A stretch of DNA of 64,000 bases from Apricaphanius iberus (lineage: Eukaryota > Chordata > Actinopteri > Cyprinodontiformes > Aphaniidae), in contig JAPXFQ010002909.1 in NCBI GenBank assembly GCA_028564705.1, positions 62,001 to 126,000 on the forward strand, read 5' to 3'. This document shows positions 1-13,100 of this stretch, one piece after another. The notes under the pieces were generated by a model, which searched no databases, had not been told where the DNA came from, and saw nothing but the letters and a program-made list of their open reading frames with translations. The translations under genes and the position numbers were made by a program. Each line of letters starts with the position of its first letter. The stretch's first letter is position 1.

Positions 1-19
1 TTCGATGACAAAAAATATT

Positions 20-585
20 CGAGGAATTTGCGCTGCCCCCGAAGCCTTAGCTCGAAAAGCATGTCTTTCACACGGATTCTTTATGCGCTGCACAACGCGT
101 TTACGTCACTGATTATACGTGCCCTGCACAGCGCTCAGCGTTCCAGAGTTTACCCAGAGTTTTTTTGCCAGAATCATCGACAGCACCGACACTGGCTCCC
201 TGTAGCTCAGAGAATAGACTTCTAAATATTCCTACTAGTTTATAAATCACTGAATGGGTTAGCACCAAAGGATGATGGAGATATGCTGTCACCATAGCAA
301 CCATCCAGACATATCAGGTCCTCCATCTCTAGTTTGCTGATCATCCCTAGAATCAGAACCAAACATGGAGAAGCAGCTTTAAGTTTATATGCTCCCCTTA
401 TCTGGAACAAACTTCCTGATGACTGCAGAGCTGCTGAAACACTGAACTTCTTTGAATCACAGCAAAAAACTCATCTGTTGAGTTTGATTGCTGTTTTAAT
501 TTTTATTTTATCCCCTAATGATGCAGAGCACCTTTAATTGCCTTGATGTTGAAAGTGTGCTATACAACTAAAGTTGCTTTGCCTT
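20..585 (+). mobile_element. LINE 3' end fragment (L2/Rex1-like)
   Basis: Broken pieces of the RT C-terminal region read HWLPVAQRIDF, then PRIRTKHGEAALSLYAPLIW and NKLPDDCRAAETLNFF. This is the standard end of L2/Rex1-type fish LINEs. It is followed by a 3' UTR ending near the motif gaaagtgtgctatacaa. Several stops and shifts make it dead. It lies in the intron after the last visible exon of the KIAA1549-family gene. Confidence 0.7.
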
Positions 586-590
586 AATCA

Positions 591-1053
591 GAAGAAAAAG
601 ATCTCTCTGATTTTCTGGTTGTGTGGCTTATATACACAAGCTGTGAACACATGGGTGAGGCTGAACACAGAGCATGAAAAGCAGAAAAGCCAGAGAGGTG
701 ATGATGTGAGCACACTGATAGAGCGAAGCATGTGCACAGAGCAGATGGAGCAACAGTTGACAATTGTTCACTGTTAACAATTCAACTCATGCAAGAACAA
801 CTTTAAAGAGCACACAGCAAGTGTGCAATGCACATACTAAGACATCCTGCATACAGCATTTTGAAGGTAAGTTGAGGTTTTGTGTGAGAGATGAGGTAAG
901 TAATGCTTAAAACATCAATTAGGAAAGGCTTAAACATACCAATTTTGCTCCTCCCTTTATTCACAGTTGCAATAAAAATAAAAGATGAAAATCAGTAACA
1001 ACAAATAAGTTGCTCTTCCACAGTTGTCTCCATCATCCTAATGTTTGACTTAC
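591..1053. other. Intron sequence, nothing recognised
   Basis: AT-rich, with no exon-like reading flanked by splice sites on either strand and no repeat structure noted. Confidence 0.5.
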
Positions 1054-1181
1054 CATTTTTGGGGATCTTCCGGTGGTGTTTCCCCTCACTGGGCGTAGCC
1101 ACAGGTCTGGTGCTTTCCTCTGTTGACTCCCTGCCACTGGATTGTTCACTTCCTAATGAGTCACCATCTGAAGGACTGAGT
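1054..1181 (-). CDS. kiaa1549-like: KIAA1549-family exon 11 (last one inside the window)
   Basis: The acceptor gttctctattag precedes 1181; the donor AATG|gtaagt follows 1054 (phase 1). It encodes [20 protein letters not shown] and ...HHRKIPKNG, aligning with RVSPSDADSTVSEESSER of human KIAA1549. No later exon is visible between 1 and 1053. Confidence 0.85.
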
Positions 1182-4100
1182 CTAATAGAGAACAATCTCT
1201 CAGTCCAAAGTTTTGAAGAATATCTTTAAACAAGGCAACTAGTTCAAAATAAACTTGTTTGATACTTTAGTCATTCATTTTGAGATATTTGCATCGTCTA
1301 TCTGGACTTTAGGAGAATAATTTTAAACTTGAAGGACAATAAAGTGTTAAAAGCAGCAGAAATGTTTGGCAAACCAAGCTATTTAAATAAGTTTTACAGG
1401 AGCTCTCTGACCTTCCTCTTCGGCGACTTGAACGTCCTGCTTTAGTGGATGAACCTTTGGATTTGGGCGTGTTGAGGTCTCCTCCATCTGAGGGCGTGGC
1501 CTCTTTTATTGGGGTAGGTAGTGGGCCAGTCTCCTGGATCACCATGATGTCATCTTTACTGTGTTGACCAAGATGGAGCTTTGCAAAGTCAAAGCCTTTA
1601 ACACTGGGAGCTTGAAGCTGCAGATGACACCAGTGTCAGAACTAAACTTATTTACATGTCAGCCAGGGGAAACCCAACCACGTGCAGGTGTACCTTCTGC
1701 CTCTGCTGGATGGTGTTGATGGCATCTGGTTGGAACTCAAGTTTCTCAGACCCACAAAGCTTCCAGTAGAGGATGATGATAATGAAGACAGCAAGAAGGA
1801 CAGGGATGACCACACCTACGATCAACCAGATGCTGCTGCTCTGAGTCTCAGCTGGAGGGACAGCTGGACACAGGAGAGGAACAGGTGAGTCTAACACGAT
1901 TAATCAAAATGAAACATGTCAAACATCGGTCTCTGATTTAGTCTTTGACTCACGTTGAGCCAGTGGCCTCTGGACTCGGTGACCTAGGACAATGGCAGCC
2001 CTCTGAAGATCCAGGCGGTTCATGATGGCAGCAGTTTCCTCCGCTGGGATCCTCTCTCCACCTGTACCCTCTACAAAGTATAACACCTCCAAAGGGCGCT
2101 CTGGTCCAGACAGCCTGGATATCCGTACCACCTGACACAAGCCGTTGAGATTTGTTTAACCGACCAGTTTGGTTTTTTTAAACAGACCAATCCCAGATAC
2201 AGATACAAGAGGTCTGATACAAATAGCTTATCTTGGAGGTTGGATTTCCTCATAAGAAACCAGTAAACTGTAAAACACCTTGAATTCCCTTTTTTGAAAG
2301 TGTGCTATACTTGGTGATTTTTTTATTTTCTTTTTAAAACATACGATTACCAATATATTGACTGTATCTATAGTCCTTGGTACCTTTTGCACAGTTGAAA
2401 GCTAGGAAAAAAAGATCAGGCTGCATATCCCAGAGCTAGGACACCGGCACACCTCAGCAGGAATCAGATGAGCTGAAAAAGTAAAAAAAAGTTTTTGATT
2501 CAAATTTATACCTGGAGAATATTCTTCCCGACAGCGGTTGCCCTTCTCCAGCGCCTCCTGCTGGTTTCTTGAAGTCCTTCCTCCAGTAGAAGAGCCAGGC
2601 GTCTCTCTAGACGAGCTTTAAAACTCCTCTCAGTAACCTGCTGCTCATGAACACCTAGCAGCACTGAAACCACACAGAGGAAGAGAAATTCTCAAACCAA
2701 CAGGTTTGACCTTAAACACAATAAAATTATTCATCAGACTGAACACCAAGTCAGCGCAGCGTTTGTACCTGTACGGACCCATGTGGTGCGCAGGTGGTCA
2801 GACAAATTTAGCTCTGGATAGTGAAAGGCTGTGAAAACAGACATTTAAAAATTCAACTTCTACTTTTTACAGTGCTCTATGTGTGATAGTTGTTCAACTT
2901 GTTTTCTATTATTATGGGATGTATAGATTTTACTGCATAGATTCAGCAACCTCTATTAACGTACGTTCTCCAATCTGCAGCGCAGGAAATCCAACATAGA
3001 AGCTGAACTCCACCAGGCTGAGCTTCCTCAGGTGTTCGCTAACCTCTGACCCTGGCAGGTAGCCCCTCCCATCTCGCACAGCGAATGTGATGTCAACAGG
3101 AATGTTCTGCCCCACGCCTGGCCACGCTAAACCCGTCGTGATGTTCAGCAGCTGTGTGATGAAGCCAAAGACTTAATTATCTGACCTGATATCAGTGTGC
3201 CAATTGGCAGGTATGACTCACCTGTACAGTGATGTTTCCTGCCTCGTGTGACCTCCTTCGGCTCTCTGTATATGCCATCCTCAGCCCTCTCTCCACCCTT
3301 TCACTGAAGTTGCACACTCTGACGTCAACATGGGTGGGAACAAACTGTAGTACAGTGTGTATCTGATACCCGAGGTCAGGTATAGTATACAGTGGGTAAA
3401 CCGTTGGAATTGGGCCTGAACTGCGTGGTGATTGACGGAGAGCGTTGATGACAGATATGGCGGTGAATATCATCGGTCCAGACACAACTCGAAAGGCTAA
3501 ACTGGATTGAATTTTCAGGAACTGACAAAGAAACAAGAGGTAGGAGAACAAGTCTCAAATCAAGTTTTGTATAACAGTGTCAGATCAGTTGGAAGAGCTC
3601 ATGAATAAAGGACCTAAAGCAGATCAGCAATCAGAAACCGGTCAGATTTGTACTTTTGTTATTTCTGTTTCTCTTCTCGGTCTTCTCAAACATCCAGACG
3701 ATCGTGGCAGATGGCCACTTGTACTGAGCCATGTTATGGTTCTGGTTCTGCTGGAGGTTTCTTCCTGTTAAAGGGAAATTTTTCCTCTCCACTGTCGCTA
3801 CATGCTTGCTTAGAATGAGGGATTAATATGGTCTGCATCAATGGGGTACAAACCCATGTCAAAGACTTAATACGGTCTGCTGGGCTTCCTTAAATGTTGA
3901 ATATGGAACGTTTTCATAAATAACTACATTTAAAAAAAGTTATACATCCACAGGACTTTTAGAGTGGTGCACAAAATAAAAAATATATTACAATTAAAAT
4001 ATGATAAAATGTACACTTAAATCGGGCACAACAATGATGTTATGTCCTCTACCAGCCAGTAGTGGGCGCCATTGAGGGTTGACAGATACCGTCTCTATGA

Positions 4101-7100
4101 TCCAACTATATGGTCGGCACAGCTGGGCTGGTACTGAGAATAATGGTGGAGTTAGCAAGTCCAGCAGCTGCTTCAGAGCCCCAGAGATATTGTTACCCAT
4201 CTCAAGAGAGGAGTGACCGCAGAAGAACAGAAACTAGAGTAGCTATAGGTGAAGCTTACACTAGATAGACCCACATAAAACATTTCTACGCCATCAAACA
4301 CACGCAGAAACGGAGACTTTCCTCCTGGATGGGTAAGCTAACTTACTAGCTAACTTAGCTAGCTAACTAACAGAAACTAGAGTAGTTTTAGGTGAAGCCT
4401 ACACTAGATGGACCCACATAAAACATTTCTACACCATCAAATACAAGCAGATCAGAGACTTTCTTCCTGGATGGATAAGCTAACTCACTAGCTAACTTAA
4501 CTAGCTAGCTAACAGAAACTAGAGTAGTTTTAGGTGAAGCCTACACTAGATGGACCCAAATAAAACATGTCTATGGTATCTACATCATGCGGAAATGGCC
4601 ACTTTCCTCCAGGAACGGTAAGCTTACTCACTTGCTAACTTTGCTAATGTTAGCTGTTAGTTAAACTCCTCTAGGATACATTCCTCACTGGACACAGTTA
4701 GGTTGGACCTGGGCGTATCGGCAGCAAACCTGGCGTCCCAGCAGCTTGAATGATGTTTTCATTGTTGTAACTACAACATAGTTAAACTAGATGTCGCTAT
4801 CATTATCACGTTCCATATCCAAACTTTAAATAGAAAGAGATGACATCTGTTCTGAATTGGTGCTACAGAAATAAACTGAACTGAAAATGAATTGAATTTG
4901 GGATCAGGACCTAAGTCTTGCAGGTGAGATAATTTCTGTATTTGCTTGGGTTTTGCACAGTACAACCTGTTCTTTAAATAGGGTACAGAAAACATATTTT
5001 GATAGTCGAAAACTGAGCGTCTATATAGCATATGGAACTTTGTTGGGCTAAAAATGGTTGAGGAGTCCTGATAAACTGTCAGATAGAATCAGATAGAATG
5101 GCTTTTCCTGTCCACTCATCCAGGATATGAAACTTTAATAAGCTGAAGCCGATTGGCTCTATGATTCTGCCTGGACTTAGAAAACTCTGTGTACAGTCAT
5201 GTACTATATCTGGAAAATTCAGATTAAGCTAGGTAGGGGTAGCCTTGTTCTGAATTTGCCCCAACATTCACATAATGCCAGTTGTTGAAGTGGTTTGACC
5301 ATTTAAAGATTAAGGTGGTGTGGAAAATACTTTTTGGTATGGTACATTTGAACCCTAAGCCACCTTTCTTTAACAAGGTAAATATGGTGTTGAACTTTAG
5401 ACACAACTTTAAAATAAATAGTAATTATGGAACCATTTGGGTCACATGATTACCTGTAGCTCCACCGAACGGTTAAACTCTCTCCTCAGCACATCTCGGA
5501 GATGACTTGAACCAGCCAATGAGCCTTTAGAGCCGACTGCAGACAGAAGCATAAGTTCATGACCTGGCTAATGAAGAAGCAGCGCTTTCTGTCCCAAAAC
5601 AGGCTGGGGGACTTACCCACTCTGACCAGGTACAGCTCAGGCTTGGTGACGTTGCACAGGTACTGTCTGGTGAGTGGAGTCTGGGCCTCTTTGGGTGTGG
5701 TGACTGGGGGGCCTCTGGTAAGACTGATGGAAGTGATCTGGGTGGTGGTCATTATGGCCGGGGTTCTCGCAGTTTTTTCCGTGATCACCGATGGTCTTTC
5801 TGGTTTTAAGGGCCGAGACGGTGGTCCCGGTGGGGGCGGGGGGGGCACCTGGTTTGTTGTGTTGGATGGGGGACGAGGAGGGCGCCGACCTGGGCCCAGA
5901 CCACGGTCTCTGGTTTTTGCAGGAGGTGGAGCAGGAGTGGAGGGGATTTTGGAGGTAGCTGGTGGAGTAGGTGACTTGTCACTTGTAAGAGCAGGTGAGG
6001 GAGAAAGGGGAGATATCGGTCCTTGTGGGGTATATTTATGACCTAGATCTGTAGGAGGCCCACTGGGATTTGGGACTGGGGTCAGAGGAGAATGGTGGAT
6101 CTTTGTTGTAGTGGGAATAATGGAAGGTCTGGACTTGGTTTGATGTACCTGCTCCTCTTTCTCCCTCTCCTTCTGCCTTTCCCGCTCCCTCTCCTTTTCC
6201 CGGGCAAGAAGGTTTGTGTAGTACTCCAGACTGTTCATGTCTGGCAGTAGCACCTCTGTGGGTTCCAGAGGCATCATGTCCTCGGGGTCATATTCCTCAT
6301 CCCATGTGGAGAAAATATCTGGATGAGCACTGTGGGTGTATAGTGGTACATTAGGAGTAGAAGATGAGGGAGAGATGGGGGGCAGAGAGAAAACAGGGAG
6401 GGTTGGACGAGCAGGAAAGGTGGTGTCATAAGAGACCCAGTCTCCCTCAGAGTCCGTATCCCAAGGGTGGCTGGGTAGGGGTGTGGCAAGGCCAAGTTCC
6501 TCGCCATCAGGTACCATAAAGGACAGAGTCTCCAGGTAGTCACCAGAGCCCCAAGCTTCTTCCAGGGAGGGGCCTTGGTCCCAGGGAGGGAGAGGGCTGA
6601 GAGTGGGCTGGTTGTGCGGCAGGAGAGGAGGTGGTAGACTGGGGGAAAGGAGGTCTGGAGGTCTCAGCAGCAGATGGATTCCCTGAGCCCCAGCATCCTG
6701 GTCCTCTGCAGACCCAGCTCCACCAGTGCTACCTAGGTAACCAAAGTCTGTTGGCCAACTGGGAGGGGGGAGGGAGGATGTTGGTGATGAAGGATGTGAT
6801 GATGGCTCCATTGTCCTGTTCAAATCCAACGAACCTGTGGGAAATAAAAGGAAATCTACTGAGTTGAAACATGATTTCCATCTTAATATTTAAACCCTGA
6901 ACACAGTGTTGGGCCCCTGCGAGTCTCTGGGGGGCCATAAACAGAAAGACTGACTAAAGCATCCATTTGACAATACAACCTGGATAGCCTGTCCCAGGGC
7001 CTGTACTAGCCATTTAGGGGCCTTTTCCATTGAGCTGGTTCCAGACTTGGATCAGTGCTAGCGCCTGTTTTAGAAACGGTTCTTTGGTTTTCCAATGTCC

Positions 7101-10100
7101 AAGCACACATTTTTTCGGTTCCAACCTGGTGCTTAGCTGAGCACCAACTTGGAACTGGGCCAGACTGGTGATAAGAAAAAAATGTTTTTTTGATTTTTTA
7201 GTCTTTCAAAATGACCGACACCCTTCAAGCTTTTTCAATCACCATTTTGAAAAGAAAACTGTGAAATAAGAAAAAATATTTGGTTAATCCAACTCCTGTT
7301 TCATAGATATGTATTCTCATATATTCAGGCTTGGAGTGGATAATCGGGAGCACCGGGACATTTCCCGGACATTTCCAGAAAGAGGAAAATAACCCGTTGC
7401 CCTTGTGCGTCTGGGGAGACGCAGTCTTTGGACTACTCTACCTGGGATCTTCCTCTCCAATGTACGCTCACTCTGGAATAAAATGGACAACCTGGCTCTG
7501 ATGAAAAGCATGAACAGAGACTTTTCCTCATGTGCCTTATGTTTTATGGAGCCGTGGCTCTGTGAGATCATCCCAGACTGCGTGCTCCAGCTGTAGGGCT
7601 TTCATCTGTTCCGGTAAGACTACAGGTGAAGGCGTCTGCTTCTACATCAATAGTGGCTGCTGTACAGTTGTGACAGTGATTTCTCAGTACTGCTCTCCCT
7701 CTCTATAAGGTCTTTTTATTCACTGCAAACCGTTTTATTCTCCACGGGAGTATGTTTCATTCATTCTGGCCGCTGTTTCCAGACGTAGACATGTGCGCAG
7801 CTCAGTACGCCCTTGTGGATTAGACACTGCAGATGTAGTGGACATACGCGGACTCTCTGATTATTGCTCTTGGGGACTTTAATAAAGCCAATCTGAGGGA
7901 GGAACTTCCCAAATATAAAAAGTTTATTAAATGCCTGACCAGAGAAGAGAGGACACTGGATCACTGTGACTGCACCATAAGCGGGGCCTGTCACACAGTG
8001 CCCCATGCTGCACTCTGACGTTTGGATTATGTCCCCAAAAAGCCACGGATCACAGGACTTAATGACTACAGGCCGGTGGCGCTGACGTCTGTGGTCATGA
8101 AGTCATTTGAGCGCTTGGTTCTGCCCCACCTCAAGGACATCACCGCCCCCCTCCTGGACCCACTGCAGTTCGCCTACAGAGCCAACAGGTCTGTGGATGA
8201 TGCAGTGAACCTGGCCCTCCATTTCATCCTGGAGCATCTGGACTCCCCAGGAACCTACGCCAGGATCCTGTTTGTGGACTTCAGCTCTGCCTTCAACACC
8301 ATCCTCCCTGGACTGCTACGAGACAAGCTCTACCAGCTCAGCGTGCCCGACTCCCTCTGCAGGTGGATCACTGACTTCCTGTCGGACCGGAGACAGCACG
8401 TGCGGTTGGGGAAGATTGTCTCGGACAATCGGACTACAAACACTGGGACTCCTCAGGGCTGTGTACTCTCCCCCTGGCTCTTCTCGCTGTATACAAACTG
8501 CTGCACCTCCAGTCACCAGTCCGTAAAGCTGATCAAGTTTGCGGACGACACCACCCTCATCGGACTTATCTCAGACGGTGATGAGTCCGCCTACAGGAGA
8601 GAGGTGGACCGGCTGGCTTCTTGGTGCAGTCACAACAACCTGGAGCTGAACGCCCAGAAGACAGTGGAGATGATCATGGACTTCAGGAAAGTCACAGCCC
8701 CACCGTATCCCCTCACCCTGATGGACTCTCCCACCCCCATCTCCATCGTGGACTCCTTCCGTTTCCTGGGCACCACCATCACCCAGGACCTCAAGTGGGA
8801 GCCAACCATCAGCTCCCTCATCAAGAAGGCCCAGCAGAGGATGTACTTCCTGCGGCAGCTGAGGAAACTCAAAGTGCCGACCGAGATGCTGGTGCAGTTC
8901 TACACGGCCATCATCGAGTCCATCCTCACCTCCTCCATCACCGTGTGGTTCCCCGGCGCCGCAGACCGGGACAAACACCGACTGCAGCGCATCGTGCGTG
9001 CTGCTGAGAAGGTGATTGGCTGCAGGCTCCCATCCCTCCGGGACCTGTTCTCCTCCAGGACCCGGAGGCGTGTGGGTCGGATCACAGCTGACTCTTCTCA
9101 CCCTGGACACCGACTATTCTCCCTCCTCCCCTCAGGCAGGAGGCTACGGTCCATCCAGACCCACACCTCCCGCCACCTGAACAGTTTCTTCCCCTCCGCC
9201 ATCAGACTCATGAACAATAACAAGACCCGATAGTTCAGTTAAAGACCCATGTAGGATAGAACCATCTGCACTACGTAACTTTATTTTACTGCACTGTGTG
9301 GTCTGATCACACTTAGATCTGCTGCTGTCATTCACCTGCACATCTGTGAATGGAACCCTGCTGCTGTTCTCATGTTAAAAAGGATGTTTATCTTTTCATA
9401 GTTCTTTTATATACATACAGATTATAATATTTATAAAGACTTTAGCCTTATGGCTCATTCTTTTTATTTTATTATTATTTTTTTTATTTATTTATTTTTT
9501 TACTTATGTTAAATGTTTTATGCGCACAACTGTACCGGAAAAAATTCCTAGTTTGTGAACTTGTTCTCAAACAATGGCAATAAAACCGATTCTGATTCTG
9601 ATTCTGATCTGATTCTGATTCTGATGTGTTCATACATCTGATCCCTGCGCTCAGACCATGGAATGTAAATACAATGGACTAACCCTCGAGTGACGTCACC
9701 CATAGGTTCCAGAAGAGCAGAAAATGAAGCCAACTGGGGGGTTCTTACCGCCGCCATCTTATCCGCGTCAGTCGTCTCGTCACGCTCAGAAAATCAAAAA
9801 ATTGGCAAAGAGGTGGAGCTGTGACTGCCGCTGTGAGGCTGGGGGTGGAGGGTTAATGCTCCGAACTAGCATAGCTACAAACTAGTCAGAAGCTAGCCGG
9901 AAGCTAACTGAAGCTAACGTAGGCTGCAGCCGGTTTCAGCCAGAAGACCGTGGTTGCGACTCTTGCCCCTTTCCCACTAGGGTTGCTTTAGACCCAGAAA
10001 GATCTCAAGTGGGGAACACATATTGATTTAAAAAGACCAGAATGGGTCAGGTCACTACAACCTAAAACTGTTGTGTTTTCATTACCATCTCAGAAGCACA

Positions 10101-13100
10101 CTCGTAGGTGAGGATGTGGGCGGGCTTAGTTTAACAAACTCCAGCAAAAAAATGTGACAAAGTCCTCATGACAACACCAATTCTGTCAAAAGTTAAAAAA
10201 CTTTTGATCTCACATCTGTCAGACATCCATTAGTTCATGCCTCCAGCTCCTGCTCTGCCGCTACCCGACCGGTCACCTGCTACAACTCACGTGTAGAAAG
10301 AGATAACAGCTCCGATCGGAGCTCCATTCCCCTGAGCAACCTGACATTAATTCTACCCCCACAGCAGCGAAGCTTCAGCCCGAATAAAGCCTCCCCCGAA
10401 GTAAAGACTTCTTGGATAGTCTGTCAGTGTCATCAATACCACAGCAAGCCATCTTTGTCCAATAATTGCAGATTAACATCCAAAAAGGAATAAAAACTGC
10501 AGAGGCAACTGATAGTGGAGTTCAGAAACTTGAAATGGCCGAAGTCTTTATGTTAGTCTCAGGCTGTGAAGGCCTTCCCAGAGGAAGTAGTGGGGGACAA
10601 GTAGACTACGGTGCAAGCTATTAGCTACCGTAAGCCACCGCTAGCCACCAGGGTTTAGCATTGACTGACCTGGCCTGGTTCACGTGTCAATCAAAAGGAC
10701 ACACCCCAAATTATTCATCATTTCAAGATTATACTACATCTAAACAGAGGAGTAAGAACAAAATTCACCCCCCTCAGAGTTGTCATGACGGTAAACCTGA
10801 ACTATCTAACCTAAAATGGTGTTTTGAACTCGCCTGACATGTTTATTTTTGCTGTAAAGTTGGCCTTTTTGACATGGGAGTTAATGAGAATTTGCTCATT
10901 TTTGGAGCCATCCCCCAGTGGATGAGGGGAGAACTGCAATTTTTGCCCCTTCCTGGTTGGCTTTATATTCTGTGAAAGGAGTTTGCCTCTTAGTACAGAC
11001 AGACTAAACCTGTCGTGAGGACAAAAAAACTGTGGAGCAATGAGGCTGTGGAAGGAGCTTCCCACGTGTTTAGAAACTACAGACTGGGACACAATGAGGG
11101 CTCTGAAGACAGCATTTTGACAACATGCACCAGGGTGAGCTACAAAAATGACAAAGCCTTGTTTACCCCTAAACTCAAACAGCTGTGGCTAGAAAAGAGA
11201 AAGGCATTCAGAAGCAGAGACATAGACTGCTACAGAGAGGCCATGTACCGGTTCAGAAAAGAAGTGGACATTGCTAAACACCAGCACTCTGAGAATATGC
11301 AGCAACAGATTTTAAAGAACGACTCAGCCTATGTGTGGAGGAGTTCAAATTGTTTAAATTCCCACCATTATGCTCGACATTACACAGTTTCTTTATGTGC
11401 GAATGTTGTAGCATTCTTTGCCGAGATTGATACGTCCAATAAAGACTTGCATTCAGAGTGGGTACTGTACTGACTGTAACTAGTTAACTCATGTATTTTT
11501 AATGCAAGGTGTTTATGCTGTACCACTTGCTCCATGCAGATGCACAGATAGTGCCGGTTGTGTATTGCAGGGGGCAAGGTTGGTTTCACTTTGTATTTAT
11601 GGCCCATTTCTAGGCCGTTTTTTAGCCATGCAACACAAATATTGCATTTCTTGTGTATAGACCCTACCAGGCTCCATACGTGGCTACACAACTATATTTT
11701 AAAAATATGACACCTATGTTTATAGCCTACTTTCCCACAGGAACAAGAAAATTGATGTGTGGCAAGTTGCAAAACAATGTCATAAGCAGAATTTTAATCC
11801 ATCACCCTCGTGGTGGTAATCCTACACATTGACCACTGTGCTATAGCACAGCAGAGCAGAGCTTCTTCAATGTTTGCAGAAAGATGCTGCAGATCTTCTA
11901 CAGTCTGTTTTGGAGATTGTTATCTCTTCAGCTATCAATTGCTGCGTTGCAGAATCAGAACCAGGAACTTAAAAAGGCTCAACAAGCTGATAAAGAAGAC
12001 TGGCTTTGTTGTGTGGAACACAGACAATTTCACTTCAGTATTACATCCATAACCATAGATGTGTGACAGTTTCATTTCAAGGTATCCTTGTTCCTATCTA
12101 GATCTTAGGGACTTGCAGTTGAAGCTCAATGAGCGACTTGGTTGTCAGTTCACCTGATTTTCGGCCATCTGGTTTGGACACTCTGGTGACGAGAGGGGTG
12201 GAGCAATCCACCGACCACTACCTCGTGGTGAGTCGGCTCCGATGGTGAGGGAGGACACTGGACAGACCTGGCAGGCCCAAGCGTGCTGTGAGGGTCTGCT
12301 GTCAACATCTAGCAGAGTTACCTGTCGGCAGGAGCTTCGACTCCCGCCTCTGGCAGAACTTAGGTCCCTGTGTCAGAGCTTAGTTTACATTGCCAGCAGT
12401 AAGTCGAGCTCGTTCCAGGTGAGAGTTGGATTCCACCAAAGCTGCTCTTTGTCACCGATTCTGTTTATAACTTCTATGGACAAGATTTCTAGGCACAGCC
12501 AAGGTGTTGAGGCTATCTGTTTCAGTGGACCAGAATTATGTTTTCTCTTTTTTGCAGATAATGTGGTCCGGTTGGCTTCATCAGAACATGATAGGCAGGT
12601 TTCCCTGGAGCGTATCAAAGTCAAGTGTGAAGTGGCTGGATGAAAAATCCGCACCTCCAAATCCGAGACCATGCTCTTGAGCCAGAAAAGGGTAGAGTGC
12701 TTCCTCTGGGTCGGGGATGAGGTCATTCCCCAAGTGGAGGAGTTCGAGTAGCTGAGTGTCTTGCTCACAAATGATCAAAAAAATAGAATGGGAGATCGAT
12801 AGGTAGATTGGTAGATCGATTGCAAAGTCGGTCCTCACCCTACCGGTACGTCGTGGTGTGGAGAGAGCTTAACCTAAAGGTGAAGCTCTCAATTTACCAT
12901 TTGATCTACATTCCTATGTTTATCTATAGTCAAAAGCTGTAGACCAAAAGAATTAGATCACAGATACAAGCAGCTGAAATGAGTTTCTTCCACAGGGTGG
13001 CTGAGCTCTCCCTTAGAGATAGGGTGAGAAGCTCAGTCATCCAGGAGGGGGCTCAGAGTAGAGCCGCTGCTCCTCCACAATGAGAGGAGCCAGTTGAGGT

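Noticed and set aside
5559..6041. 160-codon plus-strand open frame
   Set aside because: It is the antisense shadow of the Pro-rich exon of the KIAA1549-family gene; its Gly/Val-rich content follows from that.
8571..9110. 179-codon minus-strand frame
   Set aside because: Antisense of the LINE reverse transcriptase; no motif of its own.
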